This document shows positions 8,378 through 15,599 of a DNA stretch of 26,988 nt, one piece after another. A program made the translations under genes and the position numbers. The stretch spans positions 1 to 26,988 of the forward strand of contig JAZNXL010000049.1 of assembly GCA_045593905.1 (NCBI GenBank), written 5' to 3'. The DNA comes from RGIG9041 sp045593905. Lineage in GTDB: Bacteria; Bacillota; Clostridia; Oscillospirales; QAKW01. The number at the start of each line of letters is the position of its first letter. Positions within the stretch are counted from its first letter, which is position 1. The notes beneath the pieces are model-generated. The model was not told the DNA's origin. It did not search any database and saw only the letters and a program-made list of their open reading frames with translations.

Positions 8378-9448
8378 CTACAAAATTATAAGTTCTTTTG
8401 GACTGTTTGTAAGGTTTTTACAACCATTAGCCGTTGCAACAACCATATCTTCAATTCGCACACCGAATTTATTTTCAATGTAAATTCCGGGCTCTACAGT
8501 CATAACAGTGCCTTCTTTTAAAACAGTTGTATCGCGCATATTGAATGCGGGTGATTCGTGAACCTCAATTCCAAGGCTGTGGCCAAGTCCGTGACCAAAG
8601 CAACCTTCATAGCCCGCGTTATAAATAATATCACGTGCAACCTTGTCAATTTCTTTGCAAACAACGCCTGCCTTAACAACATCAAGCGCGGCAAGTTGAG
8701 CTTTTAAAACAGTATTGTAAACGAGTTTTTGTTCATCGCTTACATTTCCTACTGCGACTGTTCTTGTCATATCGGAGCAATAACCGTTGTAAAGGCAACC
8801 AAAGTCCATTGTTATAAAGTCACCGTTTTCAATCTTTTTGTCAGTAGGTACGCCGTGGGGGAGTGAAGAGTTTTTACCAGAAACCACAATAAAATCAAAC
8901 GAAACGCCTTCGCCGCCCATTTTACGCATAAAAAATTCCATATCAAGCATTATTTCTTTTTCGGTTTTACCTACGCAGATATTATTTATGATGTAATCAA
9001 AGGTGGCATCGGTTATTTTTTGGGCTTGGATAATATTATCAATTTCTTGCTTTGATTTTACACTTCTTGCAAGTGTAATAAAGTTTGTCATTTTGTCGCT
9101 TGTTAAAACTTCAATGCCTTCAAACTGTGATTGGTACGAAGAATATTCGCCAATGCTGACACTGTCAGATTCTAAAAACAAAGATTTAATCTGGTGCTTT
9201 TTAAGTAACTCGTAAATTTCACTGCTTTGACGTTGTGAGAGTATTACATCAAGGCATTTTACAGTTGCTTTTGCTTTTTCAATATACCTAAAGTCTATCA
9301 AAAGATAAGCGTTGTTTTTTGTAATAACAACAACACCGGCTGAAGATTTAAAGCCTGTATAATAAAACCTGTTAACACCGCTTGTTATAAGCATTGCTTG
9401 ATTATTTTCAAGCTGTGACTGAAGTTTTTCGATTCGTGTTTTAATCAT
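8378..9448 (-). CDS. M24 family metallopeptidase (Xaa-Pro aminopeptidase/dipeptidase type)
   Basis: This is a cytosolic pita-bread-fold peptidase that probably cleaves Xaa-Pro bonds in imported peptides. Residues 1-125 form a creatinase-like N-terminal domain and 130-356 the catalytic domain. All five dinuclear metal ligands can be placed: Asp215 (FITMDFG), Asp226 (GYCSDMTRT), His290 (GHGLGHSLG), Glu319 (TVEPG) and Glu333 (RIED). The length of 356 matches short bacterial PepQ/YpdF-type enzymes. Its ATG lies one base after the pepD stop, and AAAGGAG sits inside the pepD end, so the pair is translated together. Whether it prefers dipeptides or longer peptides cannot be read from the sequence. 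Confidence 0.92.
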   Translation of the reverse strand: MIKTRIEKLQSQLENNQAMLITSGVNRFYYTGFKSSAGVVVITKNNAYLLIDFRYIEKAKATVKCLDVILSQRQSSEIYELLKKHQIKSLFLESDSVSIGEYSSYQSQFEGIEVLTSDKMTNFITLARSVKSKQEIDNIIQAQKITDATFDYIINNICVGKTEKEIMLDMEFFMRKMGGEGVSFDFIVVSGKNSSLPHGVPTDKKIENGDFITMDFGCLYNGYCSDMTRTVAVGNVSDEQKLVYNTVLKAQLAALDVVKAGVVCKEIDKVARDIIYNAGYEGCFGHGLGHSLGIEVHESPAFNMRDTTVLKEGTVMTVEPGIYIENKFGVRIEDMVVATANGCKNLTNSPKELIIL

Positions 9449-9449
9449 T

Positions 9450-10865
9450 TTATAACTCCTTTAAAACATTACATAGATATTCAAAAGTACGTTTTGTTGA
9501 TTCAATATTCAAACGTTCTCTTGTTGTGTGAATATCACACATATCAGGACCAAAAGAAACTGCGTCAAGGTCTTCAATTTTATCGCAAAACAAACCGCAC
9601 TCAAGGCCTGCGTGTATCGCTTCAACAACAGGTGATTTACCATACATATTTTTGTAAACGCTAACCATTGTATCGCGAAGACGTGAGTTTTGTTTATATT
9701 CCCATGCGGGATAATGCGAACTGCTTTTGAGAGTTCCGCCAAACGCTTCGGCGTGGGTTTTAAGTGCTTCGATTAGTTCGATTTTTTCGTTGTTTTTTGA
9801 GCTTCTTACAGCAAATGAAGCAGAAATTGAATTTTGGTCGCTGACCAATATTCCAAGGTTGAGCGATGTTTGAACAAGACCATCAATGTCAGTACTCATT
9901 TTTATAACACCGTTTTCAACTGTTGATAAAAATTCAACCAATTTTTTGCTGTCGGCTTTAGTGAAAGCATCAGCTTTGCAGTTTGATTTTGAAACGGACA
10001 CTGTTAAATCGGGGTCGGTAGAAATTTTGTTGCAGTTTTGAAATTTTTTGCAATAACTTTCAATATCTTTATCAGTAAAAATTACGCACTCACTTGTTCT
10101 TGGAATAGCGTTATCTTTTAAACCACCGTTGATTTTTGCAATTTTATAGTCAAAATCAAATGTTGATAGCAACTTTGCAATTGCCTTGTTTGAATTTAAT
10201 CTTCCTTTGTCAATTTCAACACCTGAATGCCCGCCGATAAGACCGTCAACTTTGATTTTGTAACAGTTACCTTCGGTTATTTCACTATTAAGCGGGATAG
10301 TAATTTGAACGTGTGCACCGCCTGCACAACTAACTGTTAACACGCCCTCACACTCGGAGTCGATATTTAAAAGCGTTTTGGCTTTGAGTGAAGACGTATC
10401 AAGACCGACTGCGCCGTCCATGCCTGTTTCTTCGTCAGTTGTAAAAACAACCTCGAGCGGTGGGTGAACTATAGAGTTGTCGTCAAGTATTGCAAGAGCC
10501 ATTGCAACTGCAATGCCGTCGTCACCACCAAGAGTTGTTCCGTTTGCATAAACGTATTCATCGTTGTGCGTTATGTCAAGCCCTTCAGTAACCATATTAA
10601 TGGTTGCATCTTCCTCTTTTTCACAAACCATATCAAGATGACCTTGTATAATAACAGGCGGGTGGCTTTGGTATCCGTCAGTTGCAGCTTTTTTGATTAT
10701 AACGTTGTTGAAACTGTCTTTAACATATTCAAGGTTGTGCTTTTTTGCAAACTCTACACAGTAGTCGCTAATTTTGTCAGTGTTTCCTGAACCGTGGGGG
10801 ATTGAGCAAATCTCTTCAAAATAAAAAAAGACCTTTTCAGGCTTTAAACCATCAAGTTTTCGCAT
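9450..10865 (-). CDS. pepD: Aminoacyl-histidine dipeptidase (M20, PepD type)
   Basis: This zinc dipeptidase of the cytosol hydrolyses a broad range of dipeptides, classically Xaa-His such as carnosine. The 471-residue protein carries the M20 motifs in order: QGHLDMVCE (His and Asp ligands), GGDDGIAVAMAL, TTDEETGMDGA (catalytic Glu and metal Glu) and NIDSECEG. Near the C-terminus, IHAGLECGLF is the conserved PepD segment with the last histidine ligand. A TGGAGA ribosome site precedes ATG 10865. It has its own promoter, just downstream of the rubrerythrin terminator, and it is the first gene of the peptide-use block, followed at once by the M24 peptidase gene. Confidence 0.93.
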   Translation of the reverse strand: MRKLDGLKPEKVFFYFEEICSIPHGSGNTDKISDYCVEFAKKHNLEYVKDSFNNVIIKKAATDGYQSHPPVIIQGHLDMVCEKEEDATINMVTEGLDITHNDEYVYANGTTLGGDDGIAVAMALAILDDNSIVHPPLEVVFTTDEETGMDGAVGLDTSSLKAKTLLNIDSECEGVLTVSCAGGAHVQITIPLNSEITEGNCYKIKVDGLIGGHSGVEIDKGRLNSNKAIAKLLSTFDFDYKIAKINGGLKDNAIPRTSECVIFTDKDIESYCKKFQNCNKISTDPDLTVSVSKSNCKADAFTKADSKKLVEFLSTVENGVIKMSTDIDGLVQTSLNLGILVSDQNSISASFAVRSSKNNEKIELIEALKTHAEAFGGTLKSSSHYPAWEYKQNSRLRDTMVSVYKNMYGKSPVVEAIHAGLECGLFCDKIEDLDAVSFGPDMCDIHTTRERLNIESTKRTFEYLCNVLKEL

Positions 10866-10891
10866 AGATATCTCCAGACATATTTTTTCAT

Positions 10892-10920
10892 ATTATATCA
10901 CTTTAATGTTTTAAAGTAAA
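10892..10920 (-). promoter_or_regulatory. Promoter of pepD
   Basis: On the minus strand, TTTACT (10915-10920) and a perfect TATAAT (10892-10897) are 17 bases apart. The -35 element directly abuts the rubrerythrin terminator. Confidence 0.65.
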
Positions 10921-10950
10921 GAAAAAAGCGTGTTTTCACACGCTTTTTTC
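10921..10950 (-). terminator. Terminator of rubrerythrin gene
   Basis: A perfect 13-bp stem GAAAAAAGCGTGT with a four-base loop fills 10921-10950, ending directly at the rbr stop codon. The long A/T arms make it look bidirectional, but only the minus strand has a gene running into it. Confidence 0.9.
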
Positions 10951-11493
10951 TTAATAGTTATCGTTATGAACTTCAAAATATGCTTGTGGGTGTTTGCAAA
11001 CGGGGCAGAGAGTAGGAGCTTCAAGACCTACTACAAGGTGACCGCAGTTGCGACATTCCCACATAACTACGCCACTCTTTTTAAACACTTCGTTAGTTTC
11101 AACATTTTTAAGAAGTGCTCTGTATCTTTCTTCATGTGCTTTTTCAACGGCAGCAACGCCTCTGAATTGTTCAGCAAGTTCGGTAAAGCCTTCTTCATCA
11201 GCTTCTTTTGCCATTCTGTCGTACATGTCAGTCCATTCAAAGTTCTCGCCCTCGGCAGCGTGCTCTAAGTTAGTGGGTGTGTCGCCGAGTTCACCAAGTG
11301 CCTTGAACCAGAGTTTTGCGTGCTCTTTTTCATTGTCAGCAGTTTTTAAGAAAAGTGCTGCAATTTGCTCATAACCAGCTTTTTTAGCAACCGAAGCAAA
11401 ATAGGTATATTTGTTTCTTGCCATTGATTCGCCTGCAAAAGCTTCCCAAAGATTTTTTTCGGTTTTTGAACCTGCAAATTTATTGTTTGCCAT
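10951..11493 (-). CDS. rbr: Rubrerythrin
   Basis: This cytosolic non-heme iron peroxidase detoxifies hydrogen peroxide in anaerobes, taking electrons through its own rubredoxin centre. The N-terminal ferritin-like four-helix domain (about 1-140) has the diiron Glu/His pattern: GESMARNKY, DNEKEHAKLW and AAVEKAHEERY. The C-terminal rubredoxin-like domain binds one iron through Cys147, Cys150, Cys163 and Cys166 (CRNC, CPVC). The 180-residue length is the family norm. AAAAGGAG lies before ATG 11493. Its gene is single, with its own promoter and terminator, and is divergent from the AraC-type regulator. This supports an anaerobic host that meets occasional oxygen. Confidence 0.96.
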   Translation of the reverse strand: MANNKFAGSKTEKNLWEAFAGESMARNKYTYFASVAKKAGYEQIAALFLKTADNEKEHAKLWFKALGELGDTPTNLEHAAEGENFEWTDMYDRMAKEADEEGFTELAEQFRGVAAVEKAHEERYRALLKNVETNEVFKKSGVVMWECRNCGHLVVGLEAPTLCPVCKHPQAYFEVHNDNY

Positions 11494-11526
11494 AGTAAAG
11501 GTCTCCTTTTAAAATTCATTACTACT

Positions 11527-11554
11527 ATTATACCAAAATTATTTCACATTTCAA
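11527..11554 (-). promoter_or_regulatory. Promoter of rubrerythrin gene
   Basis: On the minus strand, TTGAAA (11549-11554) and TATAAT (11527-11532) have a 16-base spacer. I see no clear PerR-type box overlapping it. Confidence 0.72.
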
Positions 11555-11570
11555 TAAAAAATAAAAATTA

Positions 11571-11599
11571 TTGACTTAAAGTTTGCAAAAATATATAAT
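11571..11599 (+). promoter_or_regulatory. Promoter of the AraC-type regulator gene
   Basis: TTGACT (11571-11576) and TATAAT (11594-11599) are 17 bases apart. It is divergent from the rbr promoter, with 16 bases between the two -35 boxes. The predicted transcript has only a very short leader before ATG 11619. Confidence 0.82.
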
Positions 11600-11618
11600 T
11601 TTAGTTGAGGTGATTATT

Positions 11619-12488
11619 ATGGAAAACAACATTGCCCCAATAACGACAAAAGAATGTAATATTTGTATTAACAATACTCATTTAAAATATTTAATAAGTT
11701 GCGCAAGTGAAACTGCCGAGAGCATTATTTCTATGACAAATCATACTCACTTGCACGCAGAACTCTTTACTTGCGATAAGGGTGAGGTGCGCATTGAAAT
11801 ACCGTCTCAAACAATCAGACTGCACCCCGGTGACGCTGTTATTATTCCCGCTACTATGCCGCATAGCAGGTTTAACGAAACTGACGATACTTTTTCGAGC
11901 GTTGTAGGTATTGTTTGGTCTAAAATTCCTTGTAAGGTTGATTCCGATACATATAGTAAAATATCAAACTACTTATCTTCTAAAAAACCAATTGTTATTA
12001 GAAACAAACCCGAGCTTTGTAAAGCACTGGATAAACTTGTTACGAGCTTTAACGAAAACGACGAGCTTCAGTTATCGCTAATGTTCACTAACGAGCTTGT
12101 TAAACTTATTAATAAAAGTTCAGCACAAATTGCACATAAAACAAAAGGTGATGTAAGTATTAAAAATATTGATAGATTGGTTAAACTCGACTATATTCTT
12201 AATACCAAGTTTATGACATCAATCTCAAACAAAAAAATAGCAGCTGAGCTTTTTATTAGCGAAAGACAGCTTTCGCGACTTGTTTGTGAACATTACGGTT
12301 CTACCTTGCATGCATTAATCATTAATAAACGAATTGAAACTGCTGCTAACCTTTTAGAAAAAACAAACTATTCGGCGGATAGCATTGCACACCTTGTCGG
12401 CTTTAAAAGTAAAACCGTATTTTATAGTGATTTTTATAAGGTTTACGGCATAACGCCAAATGAATACAGACAAAAAAAGACACCGTAA
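11619..12488 (+). CDS. AraC-family transcriptional regulator with N-terminal cupin domain
   Basis: This is a DNA-binding regulator of 289 residues. The N-terminal part (about 40-110) is a cupin: THLHAELFTCDKGEVRIEI followed by LHPGDAVIIPATMPHSR, the pattern of small-molecule-sensing AraC proteins. The C-terminal part (about 185-285) has the two helix-turn-helix units, the first around NKKIAAELFISERQLSRLV and the second around SADSIAHLVGFKSKTVFYS, ending with the family phrase YGITPNEYR. I chose ATG 11619 because GAGGTG at 11607-11612 precedes it and the promoter -10 box overlaps the longer reading frame. Its target is unknown. Rubrerythrin diverges from it but is an unlikely partner for a sugar-type sensor. 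It may regulate itself or a distant locus. Confidence 0.9.
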   Translation: MENNIAPITTKECNICINNTHLKYLISCASETAESIISMTNHTHLHAELFTCDKGEVRIEIPSQTIRLHPGDAVIIPATMPHSRFNETDDTFSSVVGIVWSKIPCKVDSDTYSKISNYLSSKKPIVIRNKPELCKALDKLVTSFNENDELQLSLMFTNELVKLINKSSAQIAHKTKGDVSIKNIDRLVKLDYILNTKFMTSISNKKIAAELFISERQLSRLVCEHYGSTLHALIINKRIETAANLLEKTNYSADSIAHLVGFKSKTVFYSDFYKVYGITPNEYRQKKTP

Positions 12489-12501
12489 GGTGCCTTTTTT
12501 T
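12472..12501. terminator. Terminator between convergent AraC-type and MBL genes
   Basis: A 13-bp stem with one A-C mismatch (AAAAAAAGACACC against GGTGCC plus T7) closes a GTAA loop and ends in a T7 tract. It overlaps the end of the araC coding region and the last base pair of the MBL stop. Confidence 0.82.
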
Positions 12502-13120
12502 ATATGTGTATTTCTTCGCCGACGTTTAGTATAACAAAAGAACTATCGTTACCTATATTGGCTAAAACGCTATCCCACAGACTGTACTCATCACATTTCT
12601 TTTGAGGTAAGTGCAATATAATGTTCAGCTTTGCACCAATCGCTTTTGTTTGTTTATAAGCGGATGTTGTAAGCGCATAAGCATAAGGTACAATCAGCAC
12701 TTCGGGTTGTGTAAAGTTTTTAAACTTTACAAGCTCAATGGGCGAGGCATCGCCCATAAACCATATAGATTTTGAGCCGTTGATGATAATACTTGAATGC
12801 TCTATGTCGGTTTTACCTATATGGCGTGTTTTTAACGTTTGAACTGTAACATTATTTACCTGTCCACTAATGGACATCGCCGGTCCGATAACGGACCGGC
12901 GAGTTTTTTGTATATAAGAGTTACAATAATCAGCGTTATAATGGTCGGGGTGTGTATGTGTGCACGCAACAACATCAGGAAAACAGTTTTCAAGTTCATT
13001 GCGTAAATCATTTGGCGTAGCAATATATGGATACAGCTCGTCGCATACACCGTCAACCAAAATCGAAACACCGTCAAGTGTTATTAAAACACCTGCATTT
13101 GCAGTACGCTTAATAATCAT
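12500..13120 (-). CDS. Metallo-beta-lactamase-fold hydrolase (UlaG-like)
   Basis: This 206-residue protein carries the metal-binding motif THTHPDH (His55, His57, Asp59, His60), a later TRHIG segment and WFMGDAS with the bridging-type Asp. These place it among metallo-beta-lactamase-fold hydrolases, nearest in style to the short UlaG/YtnP-like group. The substrate is not evident. Its ATG shares one base with the TAA of the E1 gene (TAATG) and the ribosome site is weak, so translation probably depends on reinitiation after E1. That makes it part of the dehydrogenase operon, perhaps as a thioester, lactone or phosphoester hydrolase clearing a by-product, which is inference. A GC-rich perfect hairpin lies inside the gene at 12877-12902. 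Confidence 0.85.
   Translation of the reverse strand: MIIKRTANAGVLITLDGVSILVDGVCDELYPYIATPNDLRNELENCFPDVVACTHTHPDHYNADYCNSYIQKTRRSVIGPAMSISGQVNNVTVQTLKTRHIGKTDIEHSSIIINGSKSIWFMGDASPIELVKFKNFTQPEVLIVPYAYALTTSAYKQTKAIGAKLNIILHLPQKKCDEYSLWDSVLANIGNDSSFVILNVGEEIHI
12861..12876. repeat. Small palindrome inside the MBL gene
   Basis: TGTCCA and TGGACA flank a four-base CTAA loop. It directly precedes the larger GC-rich hairpin at 12877-12902, so two hairpins stand side by side inside a coding region. Confidence 0.6.
12877..12902 (+). terminator. Antisense terminator-like GC hairpin inside the MBL gene
   Basis: A perfect 11-bp stem (TCGCCGGTCCG) closes an ATAA loop. On the plus strand it is followed after one base by T6 (12904-12909), the full form of an intrinsic terminator antisense to the MBL gene. 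In the minus-strand protein it encodes TRRSVIGPAM. Its GC content stands out against the surrounding AT-rich sequence. Whether it works as a terminator is inference. Confidence 0.5.
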
Positions 13121-15585
13121 TATACACCAAGTTTTGCTCTACGATAGCTTTCAGCCTCAGTGCAACCGTTTTGAACGGTATAGTCTTTGAGAGGAACGAG
13201 TTTCTCATGAATAGCATCAAGAATCCAGCTTGCTTGCGGGAAGAAGAATTCGTCAAACTCAAAGGGAGGTGTAATCCAGTTGCGTGCGCCAACAACAACG
13301 GGCGGAGCATCAAGGTCATCAAAGCAAAGCTCTGTAATGTTTTTAGCAACATCGTTCATAAACGAACCACGTGTGCAAGCGTCTGAAACAAGAACAACTC
13401 TGCCTGTTTTACGAACTGACTCAACAATCTTTGTATAGTCGAGCGGAACGAGTGAGTGGAGGTTGATTACATCAGCTTCCATGCCGTATTTTTCGCTAAG
13501 TTCTTTAGCAGCATCCATAGCGCGATAAAGAGCAGCACCAATGGTAAGAATTGTAACGTCTTTACCATCACGAACTTTGTTTACATCGCCAAATTCGATT
13601 TCGTAACGTTCAGAAGGAACGCCGCCTTCGTGGAATTGTTCGCCAACGTCATAAATTCTTTGGCTTTCAAAGAATACAACAGGGTCAGTGCCCTTAAGAG
13701 CTGTTTCCATAAGACCTTTAGCTTCCCAAGGTGTTGCAGGGAAGCAAACCTTAAGACCGGGGATATGAGCACAAAGTGCTGTCCAGTCCTGGCTATGTTG
13801 TGCACCGTATTTTGAACCAACCGAAACACGAAGAACAACCGGCATCTTTAAAATACCTGCTGACATTGCTTGCCATTTTGACATCTGGTTAAAGATTTCG
13901 TCGCCTGCACAACCGATAAAGTCAGCGTACATAAGCTCGATAAGAGCACGGCCGCTTGATACAGCGTAACCAACAGCGGTACCAACAATAGCAGCCTCTG
14001 CGATAGGTGAGTTGAATAAACGGCAGTAAGGAAGTGCATCCATCATACCGCGATATACTGCGAACGCGCCGCCCCAGTCACGAACGTCTTCACCGTAAGC
14101 GATAAGGGTGGGGTCTTCGTAAAATCTGTCATAGATAACCTCTGATAAAGCATCACGAAGGTTAAAGAGTTTCATCTTTGAAACGGGTTTGCCGTTAACG
14201 ATGGGTGAACGCTCTTTTTCTTTGAGCTTTTTATAAGCAGGAACTTCTGCTAAAGGCATTTTAACTTCGCTTTCGCGGTCGTCAAGCTTTTCTATCTTCT
14301 CATTTGAGAACATAAGGCGCTCAACAACTTCGGGGTCAGCCTTAAAGTTAACATAGGGGCTGATTGAAGGGTCTGATGCAGCCTTACAAATTGTTGTCAT
14401 GCGCTCTGCAGTTTCAGCAAGAATTTCTTCAAACTTAGAGTCACCCGCAACACCTGCGTCGGTAAGTTTTTGACGGTAGGTGATAATCGGGTCGATTTCG
14501 CGCCATGCATCGATTTCTTCCTTGGTACGATATGCGTTTTGGTCAGATGTTGAGTGACCTGAATAACGATATGTAAGAGTATCAAGAAGAACAGGGCCTT
14601 CGCCTGCGCGTAAGATTTTGAGTTTTCTTTCCATTGCATCAATAACAGCAAGCGGGTCAAAGCCGTTAATACGCTCAGCATGGAACTGAGTGGGGCTAAC
14701 ACCAGAGCCGATACGAGCGAGCATATCGTAACCCATTGTTTCGCCTCTTGTTTGGTCACCCATACCGTATGAGTTATTGAATACGTTGTAAAGAATAGGC
14801 ATACCGCCCTTGTGGCTTTCCCAAAGTGTGTGGAACTGGTCCATTGCAGCAAAGTTCATTGCTTCCCAAACAGGACCGCGAGCCATAGAACCGTCACCTG
14901 AGTTACAAACAACAATACCTTGTTTGTCGTTTACTTTCTTAAAGAGAGCCGCACCTGTTGCGATTGCAGCTGAACCACCAACGATAGCGTTGTTGGGATA
15001 AATACCAAAGGGGAGGAAGAATGCGTGCATCGAGCCGCCCATGCCCTTATGGAAACCTGTTTCACGAGCAAAGATTTCAGAAAGTGTACCGTAAAGAATA
15101 AAACGAATAGCAAGTTCTTTAACGTCGCTTACGGGACCGAGTTTTTCGGTTGCTCTTAAAGCTGAACCGCCAAGGAAGCCTTCCATAATTGTCATAAGCT
15201 CTTGTTCGCTTAATTTATGGATACATGAAAGAGCTTTTGCAAGAATTTCAGAGTGGCTTCTGTGTGAACCGAACGAAAAGTCGTTTTGGTCTAAGAGGTA
15301 AGCTTGACCAACAGCGGCTGCTTCCTGACCGATAGAAAGGTGAGCAGGGCCGGGGTAGGTTGTTTCGATACCGTTGTATAAACCTTGAGTCTTAATTTGG
15401 TTAAGCATTGACTCAAACTCGCGAAGAATTGTAATATCGCGATAAATACGAATAAGGTCATCATCAGAATAACGTTTGCGTTCTTCTTTAATGGTTTTGT
15501 TGTAGACATTAACAGGAATGTCGTTAAACGAGATTTTGCCTGACTTTAGAGTCTCGGCAGGGTCAACAAATAAACTTTTAGGCAT
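13120..15585 (-). CDS. 2-Oxoacid dehydrogenase E1, fused alpha and beta subunits
   Basis: This thiamine-diphosphate enzyme decarboxylates a 2-oxoacid (pyruvate or a branched-chain 2-oxoacid; acetoin is also possible) and passes the acyl group to lipoyl-E2. One 821-residue chain joins E1 alpha (about 40-430) to E1 beta (about 471-805), which are separate proteins in most bacteria. The TPP/magnesium motif runs from GDG (230-232) to NN (270-271), 37 residues apart. That is about ten more than in classic E1 alpha, owing to an insert around LWESHKGG. The alpha active-site loop YRYSGHSTSDQNAYRT and the beta segment GSKYGAQHSQDWTAL are intact. AAGGAGG precedes ATG 15585 by 9 bases. It lies 14 bases after the E3 gene and shares its stop with the MBL start. 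Sequence alone does not fix the substrate. Confidence 0.92.
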   Translation of the reverse strand: MPKSLFVDPAETLKSGKISFNDIPVNVYNKTIKEERKRYSDDDLIRIYRDITILREFESMLNQIKTQGLYNGIETTYPGPAHLSIGQEAAAVGQAYLLDQNDFSFGSHRSHSEILAKALSCIHKLSEQELMTIMEGFLGGSALRATEKLGPVSDVKELAIRFILYGTLSEIFARETGFHKGMGGSMHAFFLPFGIYPNNAIVGGSAAIATGAALFKKVNDKQGIVVCNSGDGSMARGPVWEAMNFAAMDQFHTLWESHKGGMPILYNVFNNSYGMGDQTRGETMGYDMLARIGSGVSPTQFHAERINGFDPLAVIDAMERKLKILRAGEGPVLLDTLTYRYSGHSTSDQNAYRTKEEIDAWREIDPIITYRQKLTDAGVAGDSKFEEILAETAERMTTICKAASDPSISPYVNFKADPEVVERLMFSNEKIEKLDDRESEVKMPLAEVPAYKKLKEKERSPIVNGKPVSKMKLFNLRDALSEVIYDRFYEDPTLIAYGEDVRDWGGAFAVYRGMMDALPYCRLFNSPIAEAAIVGTAVGYAVSSGRALIELMYADFIGCAGDEIFNQMSKWQAMSAGILKMPVVLRVSVGSKYGAQHSQDWTALCAHIPGLKVCFPATPWEAKGLMETALKGTDPVVFFESQRIYDVGEQFHEGGVPSERYEIEFGDVNKVRDGKDVTILTIGAALYRAMDAAKELSEKYGMEADVINLHSLVPLDYTKIVESVRKTGRVVLVSDACTRGSFMNDVAKNITELCFDDLDAPPVVVGARNWITPPFEFDEFFFPQASWILDAIHEKLVPLKDYTVQNGCTEAESYRRAKLGV

Positions 15586-15599
15586 TTGTCATTTCCTCC

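Noticed and set aside
8367..8385. Hairpin TTTTGTA/TACAAAA at the M24 peptidase stop
   Set aside because: The stem is 7 bp, AT only apart from one pair, and no T tract follows on the minus strand, so it is not a convincing terminator.
14397..14852. Minus-strand frame of 151 residues inside E1
   Set aside because: It is an out-of-frame shadow of the fused E1 gene, with no ribosome site and no recognisable domain.
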